Assembly: GCF_009766085.1 (NCBI RefSeq)
Contig: NZ_LMUF01000043.1
Coordinates: forward strand, 30,051 to 91,085
Direction of reading: 5' to 3'
From: Burkholderia sp. S171
Lineage (GTDB): Bacteria > Pseudomonadota > Gammaproteobacteria > Burkholderiales > Burkholderiaceae
Length of the DNA stretch: 61,035 bases
The notes beneath the pieces were generated by a model. It was given only the letters and a program-made list of their open reading frames with translations, did no database searches and had not been told where the DNA came from. This document shows, in pieces, positions 46,777-56,073 of the stretch (within the stretch, counting starts at the first letter, position 1; every line of letters begins with the position of its first letter). Both the position numbers and the translations under genes were made by a program.

Positions 46777-47766
46777 TTACACGGTCACCACGATCTTGCC
46801 GAACTGGCCGTTGGTTTCCAGATAGCGATGCACGTCGACCATTTCGTCGAACGTGAAGGAGCGATCGATCACCGGTTTAAGCGCGCCGCTCTCGAGTCCC
46901 TTGAGTACGTAGTCCACCGCAGCCTTGCGACGGGTCGCGTCACCGCTCGTCAGCCAGATGTTGTGAGCCTTGACGGTGATCATCTTGGCGATCATGTCCA
47001 GCACGGGCAACGGCGTCACACCTTCGCTAAGCGCCCCATAGATATACGCAATGCCCTGGAACGACAGCGCGGAAATCAGCTTCGGGAAGTTCGGACCACC
47101 GACTGGATCGAACACGACGCGCGCACCCTGGCCACCTGTGATTCGCGTGACTTCTTCGACCAGGTCAGTCTCGTCCGTGACAATGACGTGCGCGGCGCCT
47201 GCATCGAGCAACTGCTGTTTCTTGTCGGCCGTGCGCGTTGTCGCGATGGACGTCGCGCCGGCGTAGTTGGCAATCTGGATCGCCGCGAGTCCAACGCTGC
47301 TTGACGCTGCCGGGATGATGACGAAATCGCCCTTGCCCACTTTCGCGTCTTCGATCAGCGCGCCGTAAGCCGTCACGAACATCATCCAGACCGATGCCGC
47401 TTCGGCATACGAAAGCGATTCCGGATGCTTGACGACCGCGTGTTCCGGCGCAACGATGACTTCGCCGTACGTGAAGTACTGGTTCATCGAGAACGACGGA
47501 ATCAGGTTGACCTTGTCGCCCGGCGCGAACCCGGTGACGTCGCTGCCCACTGCATCGACAATACCCGCTGCCTCGTACCCGAGACCGGCCGGGAACTTGA
47601 CGGGTTCAATGTAGGCGTCCGCGCGCCACATTGCCTCGGCGCGATTAATGCCTATCGCCTTGACGTTGATGCGTACTTCAGTCGGACCGGGAGCAGGTAC
47701 CGCTGCCTCGACGAATTCGAGGACGTCGGGACCGCCGGCTTTAGCAAATTTGATTGTGCGTGACAT
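46777..47766 (-). CDS. Zinc-independent MDR oxidoreductase (quinone/enoyl reductase type)
   Basis: A 329-residue medium-chain oxidoreductase: MSRTIKFAKAGGPDVLEFVE, INRAEAMWRADAY and the nucleotide-binding segment AASSSVGLAAIQIANYAG. There are no zinc-binding cysteines. It should reduce quinones or activated double bonds with NADPH. Start has GGAG. In the middle of the catabolic-type cluster. Confidence 0.91.
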   Translation of the reverse strand: MSRTIKFAKAGGPDVLEFVEAAVPAPGPTEVRINVKAIGINRAEAMWRADAYIEPVKFPAGLGYEAAGIVDAVGSDVTGFAPGDKVNLIPSFSMNQYFTYGEVIVAPEHAVVKHPESLSYAEAASVWMMFVTAYGALIEDAKVGKGDFVIIPAASSSVGLAAIQIANYAGATSIATTRTADKKQQLLDAGAAHVIVTDETDLVEEVTRITGGQGARVVFDPVGGPNFPKLISALSFQGIAYIYGALSEGVTPLPVLDMIAKMITVKAHNIWLTSGDATRRKAAVDYVLKGLESGALKPVIDRSFTFDEMVDVHRYLETNGQFGKIVVTV

Positions 47767-47997
47767 GAGACTACTCCAGAGTAAGTGAATTCAAGCGGGG
47801 TTCACACGGCTTCTGCGACTTCTACAGTAGGCAAATAAGCGGCAACTTCCGCTTCAGACGATACGGCAAATCCGGATCCGACGAGCAGTTCCGGCCGAAC
47901 GCGACCCGGTCTGCATCGCCGGATGCTGTCGAAACGGTAGCGGGCAATCCAACATGGGCTTCTTACGCACCGGTCGGTCAGGACCGGCGCCAGGGTT

Positions 47998-48645
47998 TTA
48001 TGCGGTGGCACTCGGTCGGGCGGAGACCTCGTCGTACCATCGACGAAACGCACGGTGTTCTTCTGGAATCGGCATTTTCAACGCGTTGGTTGCGAAGTCG
48101 ACCGTGACCAGCGTGGTGATGTCCGCTGCCGAGAATTCATCGCCGGCTACGAACCGGACCGTGTCGAGCCGAGCGTTGAAGTCGGAGTAAAAATTCGCCA
48201 CACGCTGTTTGCTGCGCTCGACCAGTTCGGGAATCTGGTCATAAGCGTGCGGGCCCGAGAGCGCGCGGCCTTTCAGTCCGGCGACCGCGTTGCGCACGCC
48301 TTCCATGACGGGTGCGAAGCCGTCCAGTTCTGCGCGGCGTTCCCACATCGTGACGAGGGCCTTTGATTCGGCCGTCGTCCCTAGCAACGGGATTTGGGGA
48401 TACGCCTCTTCCAGGTAACGCCAGATCGCGAGTACTTCAGTGATGACGGGACCATTGGCTAACGCCAGCGCCGGCACCTGACTGCGCGGGTTGATTGCGC
48501 GGTAAGAGTCAGAGAACTGTTCCTTGGCGCCCAGGTCGACCGGCTTCATCGGGATATCAATTCCCTTCTCCGCGATGAAGATGCGGACACGGCGTGCGTT
48601 CGGCGAGCCTTTTGATTCGTACAGTACGGGGGCGGAGGGTGTCAT
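47998..48645 (-). CDS. Glutathione S-transferase
   Basis: A 215-residue cytosolic GST: thioredoxin-like N-domain (VLYESKGSPNARRVRIFIAEKG, INPRSQVPALAL, the cis-Pro and glutathione-binding segments) and an all-helical C-domain. It likely conjugates or reduces an electrophile made in the same pathway. The 231-base gap to the next gene holds nothing I can name. Confidence 0.92.
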   Translation of the reverse strand: MTPSAPVLYESKGSPNARRVRIFIAEKGIDIPMKPVDLGAKEQFSDSYRAINPRSQVPALALANGPVITEVLAIWRYLEEAYPQIPLLGTTAESKALVTMWERRAELDGFAPVMEGVRNAVAGLKGRALSGPHAYDQIPELVERSKQRVANFYSDFNARLDTVRFVAGDEFSAADITTLVTVDFATNALKMPIPEEHRAFRRWYDEVSARPSATA

Positions 48646-48738
48646 TTTGATCTTCCTTGTTCGTATTTAATTTAAGTGTGGATACCTAATCAATCAGGTT
48701 TTTCACACACGCTGAAAACAGGCTTGAAATCGTTCGGA

Positions 48739-49485
48739 CTAGAGCTTCGAGCCGCCGTCTACATGCAGCGTTTCGCCGGTAATCCAGCGCGCCGCATCCG
48801 ATGCGAGAAACGCGACCGCACTGCCAATGTCATCGGGTTGCGCGACCCTTTTTAGCGCCTGCATGCCGATCGCCACCCCGCGTCCCTCTTCAGTCTTCGT
48901 GAAACTCGACATCTCGGTGGCGACTACACCGGGCGCCACCGCATTTACGCGAATACCGCGTTCGCCGAGTGCTGAAGCGAAATGCTTGACGAGGGTATCG
49001 ACCGCGCCCTTGGTCGCCGCATAGGCAGGCAGCTTGCCGACCACCGTATGCGCTGCGAGCGACGACAGCAGAACAACGGTACTGCCTTTGCACATCACCG
49101 GCAGTAATTGCTGCACGAGGAAAAAGGGTGCGCGCACATTCACGGCGAACAGGTCATCGAAATCTTCGACTGTCGTTTCCTCGATGCTCGCCGACTTCGA
49201 AATGCCGGCGTTCGCCACCAGAATATCCAGCCGATGACCCACCACAGCGCGTACACGTTTGGCCAGCGTATGCGGGCCGTCAGCATCGCGCAGATTCGCG
49301 GAGACCTTTTGCGCGTTCCCGCCGGCCGCACGAATTTCGGCAACGACTGCGTCCGCTTCCTTTTCGCCGCTGCTGTAATGAACCAGCACTTGTGCACCTT
49401 CTTTGGCAAGTGCGAGCGCGCTAGCCCGACCGATGCCGCGCGAAGCGCCCGTGACTAGAGCGGTCTTTCCGGTGAGGTTCGTCAT
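48739..49485 (-). CDS. Short-chain dehydrogenase/reductase
   Basis: A 248-residue classical SDR with TGASRGIGRASALAL, NAGISKSASIEE, catalytic Ser in LLSSLAAHTV and YAATK. It is of the FabG-like group that acts on ketones or sugars. Distinct from the SDR at 45927 (clearly not a recent duplicate). Second gene of the cluster. Confidence 0.92.
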   Translation of the reverse strand: MTNLTGKTALVTGASRGIGRASALALAKEGAQVLVHYSSGEKEADAVVAEIRAAGGNAQKVSANLRDADGPHTLAKRVRAVVGHRLDILVANAGISKSASIEETTVEDFDDLFAVNVRAPFFLVQQLLPVMCKGSTVVLLSSLAAHTVVGKLPAYAATKGAVDTLVKHFASALGERGIRVNAVAPGVVATEMSSFTKTEEGRGVAIGMQALKRVAQPDDIGSAVAFLASDAARWITGETLHVDGGSKL

Positions 49486-49556
49486 GATCAGACTCCTTTA
49501 ACTTGAATGAAAACGATCTGGCAATTCAGTGCATGCGCATGTTCATGAGCGTTGAC

Positions 49557-50420
49557 TCAGGCGTGTTCGTCGCTCTCGGACAGGAACTGCGCCACATGCG
49601 TCACGAAGCGCTCGGGATACTGGTACAGCGAGCCGTGGTTGGCATCCGGATAAATGATTAGCTGTGCGTTCGGAATGTTCTGCTGCAGGATCCACGAGTT
49701 GATCGAATAGATGATCACGTCGTTGTCCCCGTTGATCACGAGCGTGGGCTGAGCGAGCGCCAAGAGGTAATCGAAAGGATTTTCGCGGGGCGCGCCCCAC
49801 TTGGCGAGTGCGGCCAGTTGCGCCGGTGCGACCTGGTCGTTGGCTTCGGGATCCCGGCCTTCGGTGCGCAGGCGAAAGCGCTGCAGGAACTTGCGGCCAG
49901 CTGCCTGGCTTGCATCCGACGGCGAGAAGTGCACGCGAAGCCACAAGTGATCCGGCTCCTCGTAAGAGGCACCAAAAATCTCCTGTGCTTCCGGCGTGAG
50001 CGACGCCATGCCTTCGCCGCTGCGGGGACCTGTGCCGACTAAAATCAGGCGGCGTACGAGCTGCGGCTCGGCCAGCGCCAGTTCCTGCGCGATCAGGCCG
50101 CCCATCGAAAAACCGAGCACATCGACTTGCGTGAGCCCAAGTGCCTTGATAAAGGCGCCAGCGTTGGCGGCCATTTCTTCAATCGACTGCGGTACCTCGC
50201 CTGACGTGCTGGAGATCCCGGCGTTGTTAAACAGGATCACTTCGCGACCTTGCGCAAGACCGTTGGTGACAGCCGGATCCCAGTGATCCATCGTGCCGGT
50301 GAAGTGGATGTTTAACACGAGCGGGACGCCGCCCGTCTTGCCGAAGCGCCGATAAGCGAAGCGGATGCCGTTTGCATCAACGAATTGCGTCGGGGCGGTT
50401 TGGTGGGTATGACTGGTCAT
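49557..50420 (-). CDS. Alpha/beta hydrolase (enol-lactonase/haloperoxidase-like)
   Basis: A 287-residue hydrolase: oxyanion region LNIHFTGTMDHWD, nucleophile elbow GFSMGG, acid in VINGDND and histidine in DANHGSLYQYP. Closest in style to 3-oxoadipate enol-lactonase or cofactor-free haloperoxidase proteins. First gene of the minus-strand cluster, directly divergent from a LysR gene. ATG at 50420 follows GGAGAA. Confidence 0.91.
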   Translation of the reverse strand: MTSHTHQTAPTQFVDANGIRFAYRRFGKTGGVPLVLNIHFTGTMDHWDPAVTNGLAQGREVILFNNAGISSTSGEVPQSIEEMAANAGAFIKALGLTQVDVLGFSMGGLIAQELALAEPQLVRRLILVGTGPRSGEGMASLTPEAQEIFGASYEEPDHLWLRVHFSPSDASQAAGRKFLQRFRLRTEGRDPEANDQVAPAQLAALAKWGAPRENPFDYLLALAQPTLVINGDNDVIIYSINSWILQQNIPNAQLIIYPDANHGSLYQYPERFVTHVAQFLSESDEHA

Positions 50421-50601
50421 GGCGATTCTCCGATATAGATAAAAGGTATGGAGCGAGGCAGATTTCAAACCGTCGCGATAAACAGGGTGTTGCCGTTTCG
50501 TCGCTGCCTGATGCGTAATTTAGTCGGGCCTTGCGGAAAGTAAAAAGACTTTGTAGGCTGGCGGGCATGCCTGCCAGGCATGACCGATTTGAAGGGAACG
50601 T

Positions 50602-51492
50602 ATGGAGCTTCGACATTTGCGGTATTTTGTAGCCGTCGCGGAGACCGGGAGCCTGACCGTGGCGGCCGAACGCCGCCTGCATACGTCGCAACCATCGCTT
50701 AGCCGGCAGATTCGTGACCTGGAAGACGAGGTTGGGGCAGAACTGTTCAACCGAAGTGCGCGAGGGGTCGAGCTGACGGCTGCGGGCAAGGCTTTCCTCG
50801 ACCATGCACGGCTAGCGCTGAGCCAGGTTGATGCCGCTATTGAGGCGGCGCGGCGCGCCTCTCAACCCACGAAACAGGTCTTTGCGCTCGGTTTCCTGAC
50901 CGGTCAGGAAATGACCTGGCTGCCACGCGCCATGCAGGTGCTGCGCGATGAATTGCCGAACATTGACGTCACGGTATCGAGCCACTATTCGCCGGACCTC
51001 GCCGATGCCCTCGCTCGCGGCAAGCTTGATCTCGCTTTTTTACGGGCCGAACCGGGGTTCGATCTGGACTATCGGGTGGTCAGCGGTGAAAGGCTCGTTG
51101 TACTTATGCCAAGCGACCACCCGTTGACCGAGCGAGCGACGATCCGTCCAGAGGATCTCGTGGGCGAGCCGTTCATCATGGCCTCGAACAAGGCGAGGGT
51201 TCTGCACGAGGTGATTGAGCGGTATCTGCAGCAAAGCGGGGTCAATCTCACGCCCGAACACGGCGTCGACAATCTGGCGATGGCCATGTCGCTCGTCGCA
51301 TCCACGCGCGGGCTGGCGCTGATGCCGGAGTATGCGAACAACTTGCTGCCTTGGTCGGTAGTCAGCCGCCCTCTTGAAGGCGATGCACCGACAATCGATC
51401 TGGTTATTGGCTACAGCAGGTCGAACGCCTCCCCTGTCCTGAAGTTGTTTCTTTCGAGAGCAGACGAGTTGATGGTGCACGCCTCCAGTTGA
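50602..51492 (+). CDS. LysR-family regulator (CatR/BenM-like) of the adjacent cluster
   Basis: A 296-residue LysR: MELRHLRYFVAVAETGSLTV, helix-turn-helix RLHTSQPSLSRQIRDLE, and a co-inducer domain with residues 90-290. The N-terminus is close to the aromatic-catabolism LysR group. The 180-base gap to the divergent hydrolase gene should hold the T-N11-A operator. It probably induces the 45001-50420 cluster. Confidence 0.91.
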   Translation: MELRHLRYFVAVAETGSLTVAAERRLHTSQPSLSRQIRDLEDEVGAELFNRSARGVELTAAGKAFLDHARLALSQVDAAIEAARRASQPTKQVFALGFLTGQEMTWLPRAMQVLRDELPNIDVTVSSHYSPDLADALARGKLDLAFLRAEPGFDLDYRVVSGERLVVLMPSDHPLTERATIRPEDLVGEPFIMASNKARVLHEVIERYLQQSGVNLTPEHGVDNLAMAMSLVASTRGLALMPEYANNLLPWSVVSRPLEGDAPTIDLVIGYSRSNASPVLKLFLSRADELMVHASS

Positions 51493-51530
51493 TCCGGGTG
51501 CGCTGGCGCTGTCTGCCCGACTTAAGCCTC

Positions 51531-51566
51531 GCCTTAAAGTATTGCCTTAAAGCATTGCCTTAAGCG
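51531..51566 (+). repeat. 13-bp tandem repeat upstream of the orphan FNR box
   Basis: GCCTTAAAGTATT, GCCTTAAAGCATT, GCCTTAAGCG: two near-perfect units and a partial third, ending 14 bases before the box at 51580. They could be a second operator or a slippage product. Confidence 0.8.
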
Positions 51567-51579
51567 GCGACCTAATTCA

Positions 51580-51620
51580 TTGATCTAAGTCAACTTCGCC
51601 ACAAGACCGTTGCGTACGAT
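51580..51620 (+). promoter_or_regulatory. FNR-type promoter without a protein gene downstream
   Basis: TTGATCTAAGTCAA (51580-51593), then TACGAT (51615-51620) as -10, placing the start at about 51628 with the box centre at -41.5. The flanking genes converge on this spot, so the only product in this direction would be a short RNA. Confidence 0.6.
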
Positions 51621-51627
51621 CGTCCAC

Positions 51628-51691
51628 TCAGTGTGGGTTTAATCGGACCGCCGTATCAGGCTTGACCTGGGGGCGCGTCCGATTTTTTTTT
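51628..51691 (+). ncRNA. Candidate FNR-controlled small RNA
   Basis: About 64 bases from the predicted start to the end of a T-run. It has a short unpaired 5' end of about 13 bases, then a long hairpin: outer stem AATCGGAC/GTCCGATT, middle CGCC/GGCG, inner CAGG/CCTG closed by CTTGA, and a U tail of nine. No open reading frame fits. Seen: promoter-like spacing and terminator. Inferred: transcription and oxygen control. It could instead be only the terminator of the LysR gene. Confidence 0.5.
51641..51691 (+). terminator. Intrinsic terminator with a nine-T run
   Basis: An 8-bp outer stem (51641-51648 with 51677-51684) extended by inner pairs and followed by nine Ts ending at 51691. It ends plus-strand transcripts from the LysR gene or from the candidate small-RNA promoter. 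Confidence 0.88.
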
Positions 51692-51760
51692 ACTTATCGC
51701 GTTCAATTCCGCTTGCGCATGGAAAGAGGCATTCCGCGCTCGTCGGGAATTGTCAGGCGG

Positions 51761-52960
51761 CTAACACAGCGCCCTTAACGATTCCACCCCGCGCAGGGTA
51801 TTGCGTTGCCGCCACTGCAGTGAATCGAGATTCGTGATGCGCAGATCCGGTAGCCGCGACAGAAGAGTACTCAGCCCCGTTTCGAGTTCCAGCGTCGCGA
51901 GCCGTGCGCCCAGGCAGTGATGAATGCCGGCGCCGAATGAAAGCAACTGGCCCTGAAGCTGGCGCCCGATGTCCAGCTCATCCGGCTTCTCGAACTGGCC
52001 GGGATCGCGATTCGCGGCCCCGACCGTCATGAACACCATCGTGCCGCGCGCGATCGAGTGACCCGCCGCCTCCAGGTCTTCAAACGCCGTACGCACGATC
52101 ATTTGCACCGAGCTGTCGAACCGCAGGCACTCTCCAACAGCCTTGGGCAGCAACGACGCGTCGCCCTTGAGCAGCGCAAGTTGCTCGGGGTGGCGATGCA
52201 ACGCAATCAGCGCATTACCCAGCATGTTCGACGTCGTTTCATGCCCTGCAACGAACAGCAGCAGCACGTTCGAAATGATCTCATCTTCGGTGAGCGATTC
52301 GCCGGCTTGCTCCGCACGAAGCAGCGCGGACACGAGATCGTTGCCGGGTTTCGTGCGCCGCTGCTCGACCACGGTTTTGAAATAGCGCTCCAATGTTTGC
52401 GTTGCTTCGTTCGCGGCGGCAAGGTGCACGGCGTCCATGGGGGCGGCTTCCAGCGCATTGCCGAAGTGGCTTGCCGCCGAGCCGAGCTTGACGCCATCTT
52501 CGACAGGCACATCGAGCAACCGGCAAATGACGTTCACCGGCAAGGGCAACGCGTAGTCGGTGACCAGATCGAATTCCGCGCCTGGATCGAGGGCATCGAT
52601 CAGGCTGTCCGCGGTGCTCTGTGCCGTGTCGCGAAGAAGGTCGATCTGACGGGCATTAAAAGCCGCCATCAGGAGACTGCGCAGCCGCGTGTGTGCCGGC
52701 GGGTTCATCATGAGGAACATGCGGCTGAGCGCCTGAAACACCGGCTGCTCGGGTGCGCTTTCGCCGTAGCGCGCGACTACGCTGGGCATATACGTCTTCC
52801 CCATACGCCGATCGCGCAGCAGCGCGTCAACCATTGCATAGTGGCCGGTGATCACGACGTTGGGTGCCAGCGGAATCAGCGCGCCTTGGGCGCGAAGCTG
52901 TTCGTAGAAGGGGTAGGGATTTTCAAAGAACGCAGGGGATGAGAGATCGCTGAATTTCAT
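51761..52960 (-). CDS. Cytochrome P450
   Basis: A 399-residue soluble bacterial P450: I-helix oxygen-activating motif AGHETT, K-helix ExxR region, and haem-thiolate loop FGAGIHHCLGARLA with the Cys ligand. It should hydroxylate a small organic substrate using separate ferredoxin partners, none of which are nearby. The ATG at 52960 (MKFSDLSSPAFFENPYPFYE) is the standard N-terminus; the longer frame adds 23 residues without similarity. Convergent with the LysR gene. Confidence 0.92.
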   Translation of the reverse strand: MKFSDLSSPAFFENPYPFYEQLRAQGALIPLAPNVVITGHYAMVDALLRDRRMGKTYMPSVVARYGESAPEQPVFQALSRMFLMMNPPAHTRLRSLLMAAFNARQIDLLRDTAQSTADSLIDALDPGAEFDLVTDYALPLPVNVICRLLDVPVEDGVKLGSAASHFGNALEAAPMDAVHLAAANEATQTLERYFKTVVEQRRTKPGNDLVSALLRAEQAGESLTEDEIISNVLLLFVAGHETTSNMLGNALIALHRHPEQLALLKGDASLLPKAVGECLRFDSSVQMIVRTAFEDLEAAGHSIARGTMVFMTVGAANRDPGQFEKPDELDIGRQLQGQLLSFGAGIHHCLGARLATLELETGLSTLLSRLPDLRITNLDSLQWRQRNTLRGVESLRALC

Positions 52961-53235
52961 TGGAGGCGTGGGTGAGTGGGGAAACCGCGGACCGAGGCAA
53001 GGCGTGCGCCTCACGCACTGAGAACGCACGTGCGGACCGGTTTATTCCATCGAGTGTTTTTGCGGCCGGGAGGGCAGTTGAAAAACGGCAAGGCGGATAG
53101 ATAGAATGTTGAATATCAGCAGTAGGGTAACGCGGCAAAAATCCGCGTTGGTGATTGGTGTGATCGGGTGATTGATTTCCTGGCTGCGGCTAATCCGCAG
53201 TACCTAATGCTAAACAAGGGCTCTTGACGGGATGG

Positions 53236-53661
53236 ATGATGGGCGCACAGATTCGAGAAATGGTACTGACTGACTATGACGCTGTTGTTGCACTGTGGAA
53301 GAGCACGCCGGGTGTCGACATTCGCCCGGTTACCGACAGCAAGGAAGGGATTGAACGGTTGCTTGTTAGAAACCCTGGCCTGAGCGTGGTCGCTGTCAAG
53401 GATCGCGGGCTGGTCGGCTGCGCCCTGGCTAGCCACGACGGCCGCCGTGGATTTCTCCAGCACGTCGTGGTTGCACCGGCTTCGCGCGGTCAAGGTCTTG
53501 CGAGAGCAATGATCGACAGGTGTATCGAGCGTCTCCGGGAACACCACCTGGGATGGGTGCATCTGGATGTCGTTGTCGATAACGAAGCCGCCATGGCCTT
53601 TTGGGAAAAGGCTGGCTGGCACCGCGTTGATACACTGACGCGGCTATCGCGTGCGCTTTAG
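53236..53661 (+). CDS. GNAT family N-acetyltransferase
   Basis: A 141-residue GNAT protein with the acetyl-CoA motif VVVAPASRGQGLARAMI and C-terminal motif B (NEAAMAFWEKAGWHRV). Substrate unknown. The frame opens with a TTG at 53224; two ATGs at 53236 and 53239 are better starts, and I choose the first. Confidence 0.87.
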   Translation: MMGAQIREMVLTDYDAVVALWKSTPGVDIRPVTDSKEGIERLLVRNPGLSVVAVKDRGLVGCALASHDGRRGFLQHVVVAPASRGQGLARAMIDRCIERLREHHLGWVHLDVVVDNEAAMAFWEKAGWHRVDTLTRLSRAL

Positions 53662-53811
53662 GTTACAGCTAGCCGACCACGCTAACCCGTCTAATTTTAT
53701 AGCTCGAAATAGCTGACGGCGGCTCTTCGTGGAGCGCCTCGCTTGATCGCAACTCCGACTCCATCTTGCGATGACATTCTGGAGCAGATTGCCTGGTCGT
53801 AATGGATTGCA

Positions 53812-53841
53812 GGCGAAGCACGCACCTGAGCACGCTTCGCC
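53812..53841. terminator. Hairpin between GNAT and ABC transporter genes
   Basis: GGCGAAGC pairs with GCTTCGCC across a 14-base loop, just beyond the end of the sugar-binding protein gene. No T-run, so termination is uncertain. Confidence 0.45.
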
Positions 53842-53862
53842 CGTATCGCTCAAACCGTCACA

Positions 53863-55008
53863 TCAGCCACAAGCCGGTTTTGCCTTCGTACAAGCGTCCG
53901 CGAGCTGAGGCGGAGGATCTTTCTTGAAGACGATCTTGTACGCTTCGAGCACGTTCGACTGAACAACCGGCAACGATTGCACGCCGATCCACGCCGGCGG
54001 CGTCTGTCCAATGAGCGCCTTCATCATGGCCATTGCCTCGGCCACGCCCTGATCATAGGGGCGCTGCGAACCGGTTGCCTTCAGCGGTCCACCCTTGGCA
54101 ATCTCGATCGCGGATTCAAGCCCAAGATCGACTGTCGTGACCGGGATGTTTACGCCCTGAGCCCGCATTGACGTCAGCGTGTCCAGCGCCGGTTGATCCC
54201 ATACAGCGAACAGCCCTTTGACGTCCGGATTGCCGGTCAAAAAATCCCCCGCGATCTGCCCGACTTTCGATGGGTCAGTGAAGTCGACCTGCTTGATCTT
54301 GAGGTCGGGCCGATTCTTTTTCATCCAGTCATTGACCGCTTTAGTGCGCTCCTTCGTGCTGAAGTAATCCACACCGAAATTGACCAGTCCAATGGTGGCT
54401 CCTTTGGGTACGCACGATGCAAGAACCTTGGCCGCGATCTGACCGTTGCCTTCGCTGTCGGCCGAGATCATCGAGGCGTATTGTTCCGGATGCTTCAGTC
54501 CGGCCGGCACGTTGTCCATGAACACCAGCTTGATACCGGCCTGGGACACCTTCTTGTACGTGGCCGCGGTCGCGGTCCCATCGACCGGAATGGAGATGAT
54601 GCCGTCCGGGTGGCGCTGGATAGTGTTTTCGATATCCGCAATCTGCTTGTCGACCTGATACTCGGCCGACGCCGTGCCGATAACCTCCACACCGTATTTC
54701 TTCAGCGTGTCGGTAATGCCCTGGACCTGCAGTTGCGACCAGTCGAGGTTCATGGTCTGCATGGAGATACCGACCTTGAACTTGCCCGCTTTGATCTTGG
54801 CAACGTCAGCGTCGCTCAGTTTCACCGTGTCCACCGACGCTGCTTTTTCTCCATTCGGTCCTTGCCCGACAATTGTTTGTGGTCCTATCGATGCAACCGG
54901 TAATCCGGTTACGCACTGCGCGCTGGCATCGAAAGAAGACAGGGCCGCAACGCCTGCCGCTGCCATCATGCCGGCTAAAACCATTCTTGAGCCACGACGA
55001 TGTTTCAT
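53863..55008 (-). CDS. Sugar ABC transporter periplasmic binding protein (CUT2 type)
   Basis: A 381-residue protein with a signal peptide (about residues 1-30, ending DASAQ) and a ribose-binding-protein fold: VGISMQTMNLDWSQLQVQGI, DGIISIPVDGTATAATYKKV, VFMDNVPAGLKHPEQYASMI, GLFAVWDQPALDTL. The substrate cannot be read from sequence; pentoses, polyols or inositol are usual. The ATG at 55008 follows GGAGGAG. Third gene of the transporter operon, 63 bases after the permease. Confidence 0.92.
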   Translation of the reverse strand: MKHRRGSRMVLAGMMAAAGVAALSSFDASAQCVTGLPVASIGPQTIVGQGPNGEKAASVDTVKLSDADVAKIKAGKFKVGISMQTMNLDWSQLQVQGITDTLKKYGVEVIGTASAEYQVDKQIADIENTIQRHPDGIISIPVDGTATAATYKKVSQAGIKLVFMDNVPAGLKHPEQYASMISADSEGNGQIAAKVLASCVPKGATIGLVNFGVDYFSTKERTKAVNDWMKKNRPDLKIKQVDFTDPSKVGQIAGDFLTGNPDVKGLFAVWDQPALDTLTSMRAQGVNIPVTTVDLGLESAIEIAKGGPLKATGSQRPYDQGVAEAMAMMKALIGQTPPAWIGVQSLPVVQSNVLEAYKIVFKKDPPPQLADACTKAKPACG

Positions 55009-55071
55009 GATTCTCCTCCGTTGGTTTTGATGTACTTCGTCCCCTGCATCGCGAGTGATCGGCATCCCCCG

Positions 55072-56073
55072 TCACTTCTTTGTAAAGGCGACCGCCGCGA
55101 CGATGATCGCCCCCTTGATAACAAGCTGGAGCGACGAACTCACGCCCAGCAGAACAAGACCGTTGTTGAGTGTTCCGATAATGAGGCTGCCCAGCAGCGT
55201 GCCGAGGACAAACCCCCTGCCGCCGAAGAGACTGCAACCGCCTAGCGTCACGGACGCGATCACGTCGAGCTCAAGCCCCTGCACGACATCGGGCCGCGCC
55301 GCGTGAGAGCGCGCAGAGAGAACGAGCGCGGCGAGCCCGGCAAGCATGCCGGTGAGGACGAAGGCCAGCGTCGTCACGCGCTTGATGTTGATGCCCGAAT
55401 AAAGCGCTGCGGTTGGATTGCCGCCGGCCGCATAGATCTGCCGGCCAAAGACGCTGTAGTGAAGCAGCAAGATGCCGGCGATCACGGCCAGCACGGTCCA
55501 GATGATTGGCACCGGCACGCCGAAGATGTCGCCCTCGCCGAAGATCGAAACAAAGGAGTCATTGGTGATGATGACCGGCCGGGTTGTGGTGACTAGCAGT
55601 GCCAGACCGCGCGCGGCGCTAAGCGTCCCCAGCGTGACCAGGAACGAAGGAATATTCAGCCGGGTGACGACAAAGCCGTTGATCGCGCCCACGATTGCGC
55701 CGGTCCCAATGCCCGCGATAGCGCCGATGATCCAGTTGTCGCCAATGTGCGCCATGGCGAGTGCAGCGGACATGCCGGACAACGCCAGTGCGGATCCCAC
55801 GGACAAGTCGATCTGCCGCGCGATGATCACGAACGTCATGCCGATCGCGATGATGGAAACAAGCGCGGTCTGGCGGCCGATGTTCAGGAAGTTGTCGATG
55901 GAGAGGAACCACGGCGACGCGAAACTGAACACCACCAGCAGGATCGCAAACGCGAAATACAGCGCGTAGGGCCGGTCGCCCTGCAACAGGAGCCGGACTA
56001 ACTGCCACTTGCGGCTGCTGCGCTGTTGAGCTGCCTGCCCGTCAGTCGTGGGCGTTGAGACAGAGTCGTTCAT
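55072..56073 (-). CDS. Sugar ABC transporter permease (CUT2 type)
   Basis: A 333-residue RbsC-like permease with about nine TM helices and the family pattern GMTFVIIARQIDLSVGSALALSG, NGFVVTRLNIPSFLVTLGTL and the final LGVSSSLQLVIKGAIIVAAVAF. The N-terminal 45 residues are polar. It overlaps the ATPase gene by four bases (ATGA). Confidence 0.93.
   Translation of the reverse strand: MNDSVSTPTTDGQAAQQRSSRKWQLVRLLLQGDRPYALYFAFAILLVVFSFASPWFLSIDNFLNIGRQTALVSIIAIGMTFVIIARQIDLSVGSALALSGMSAALAMAHIGDNWIIGAIAGIGTGAIVGAINGFVVTRLNIPSFLVTLGTLSAARGLALLVTTTRPVIITNDSFVSIFGEGDIFGVPVPIIWTVLAVIAGILLLHYSVFGRQIYAAGGNPTAALYSGINIKRVTTLAFVLTGMLAGLAALVLSARSHAARPDVVQGLELDVIASVTLGGCSLFGGRGFVLGTLLGSLIIGTLNNGLVLLGVSSSLQLVIKGAIIVAAVAFTKK

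Noticed and set aside
47802..48053. 83-residue minus-strand frame between GST and MDR genes
   Set aside because: It overlaps the end of the GST gene in another frame, has no ribosome site and no family.
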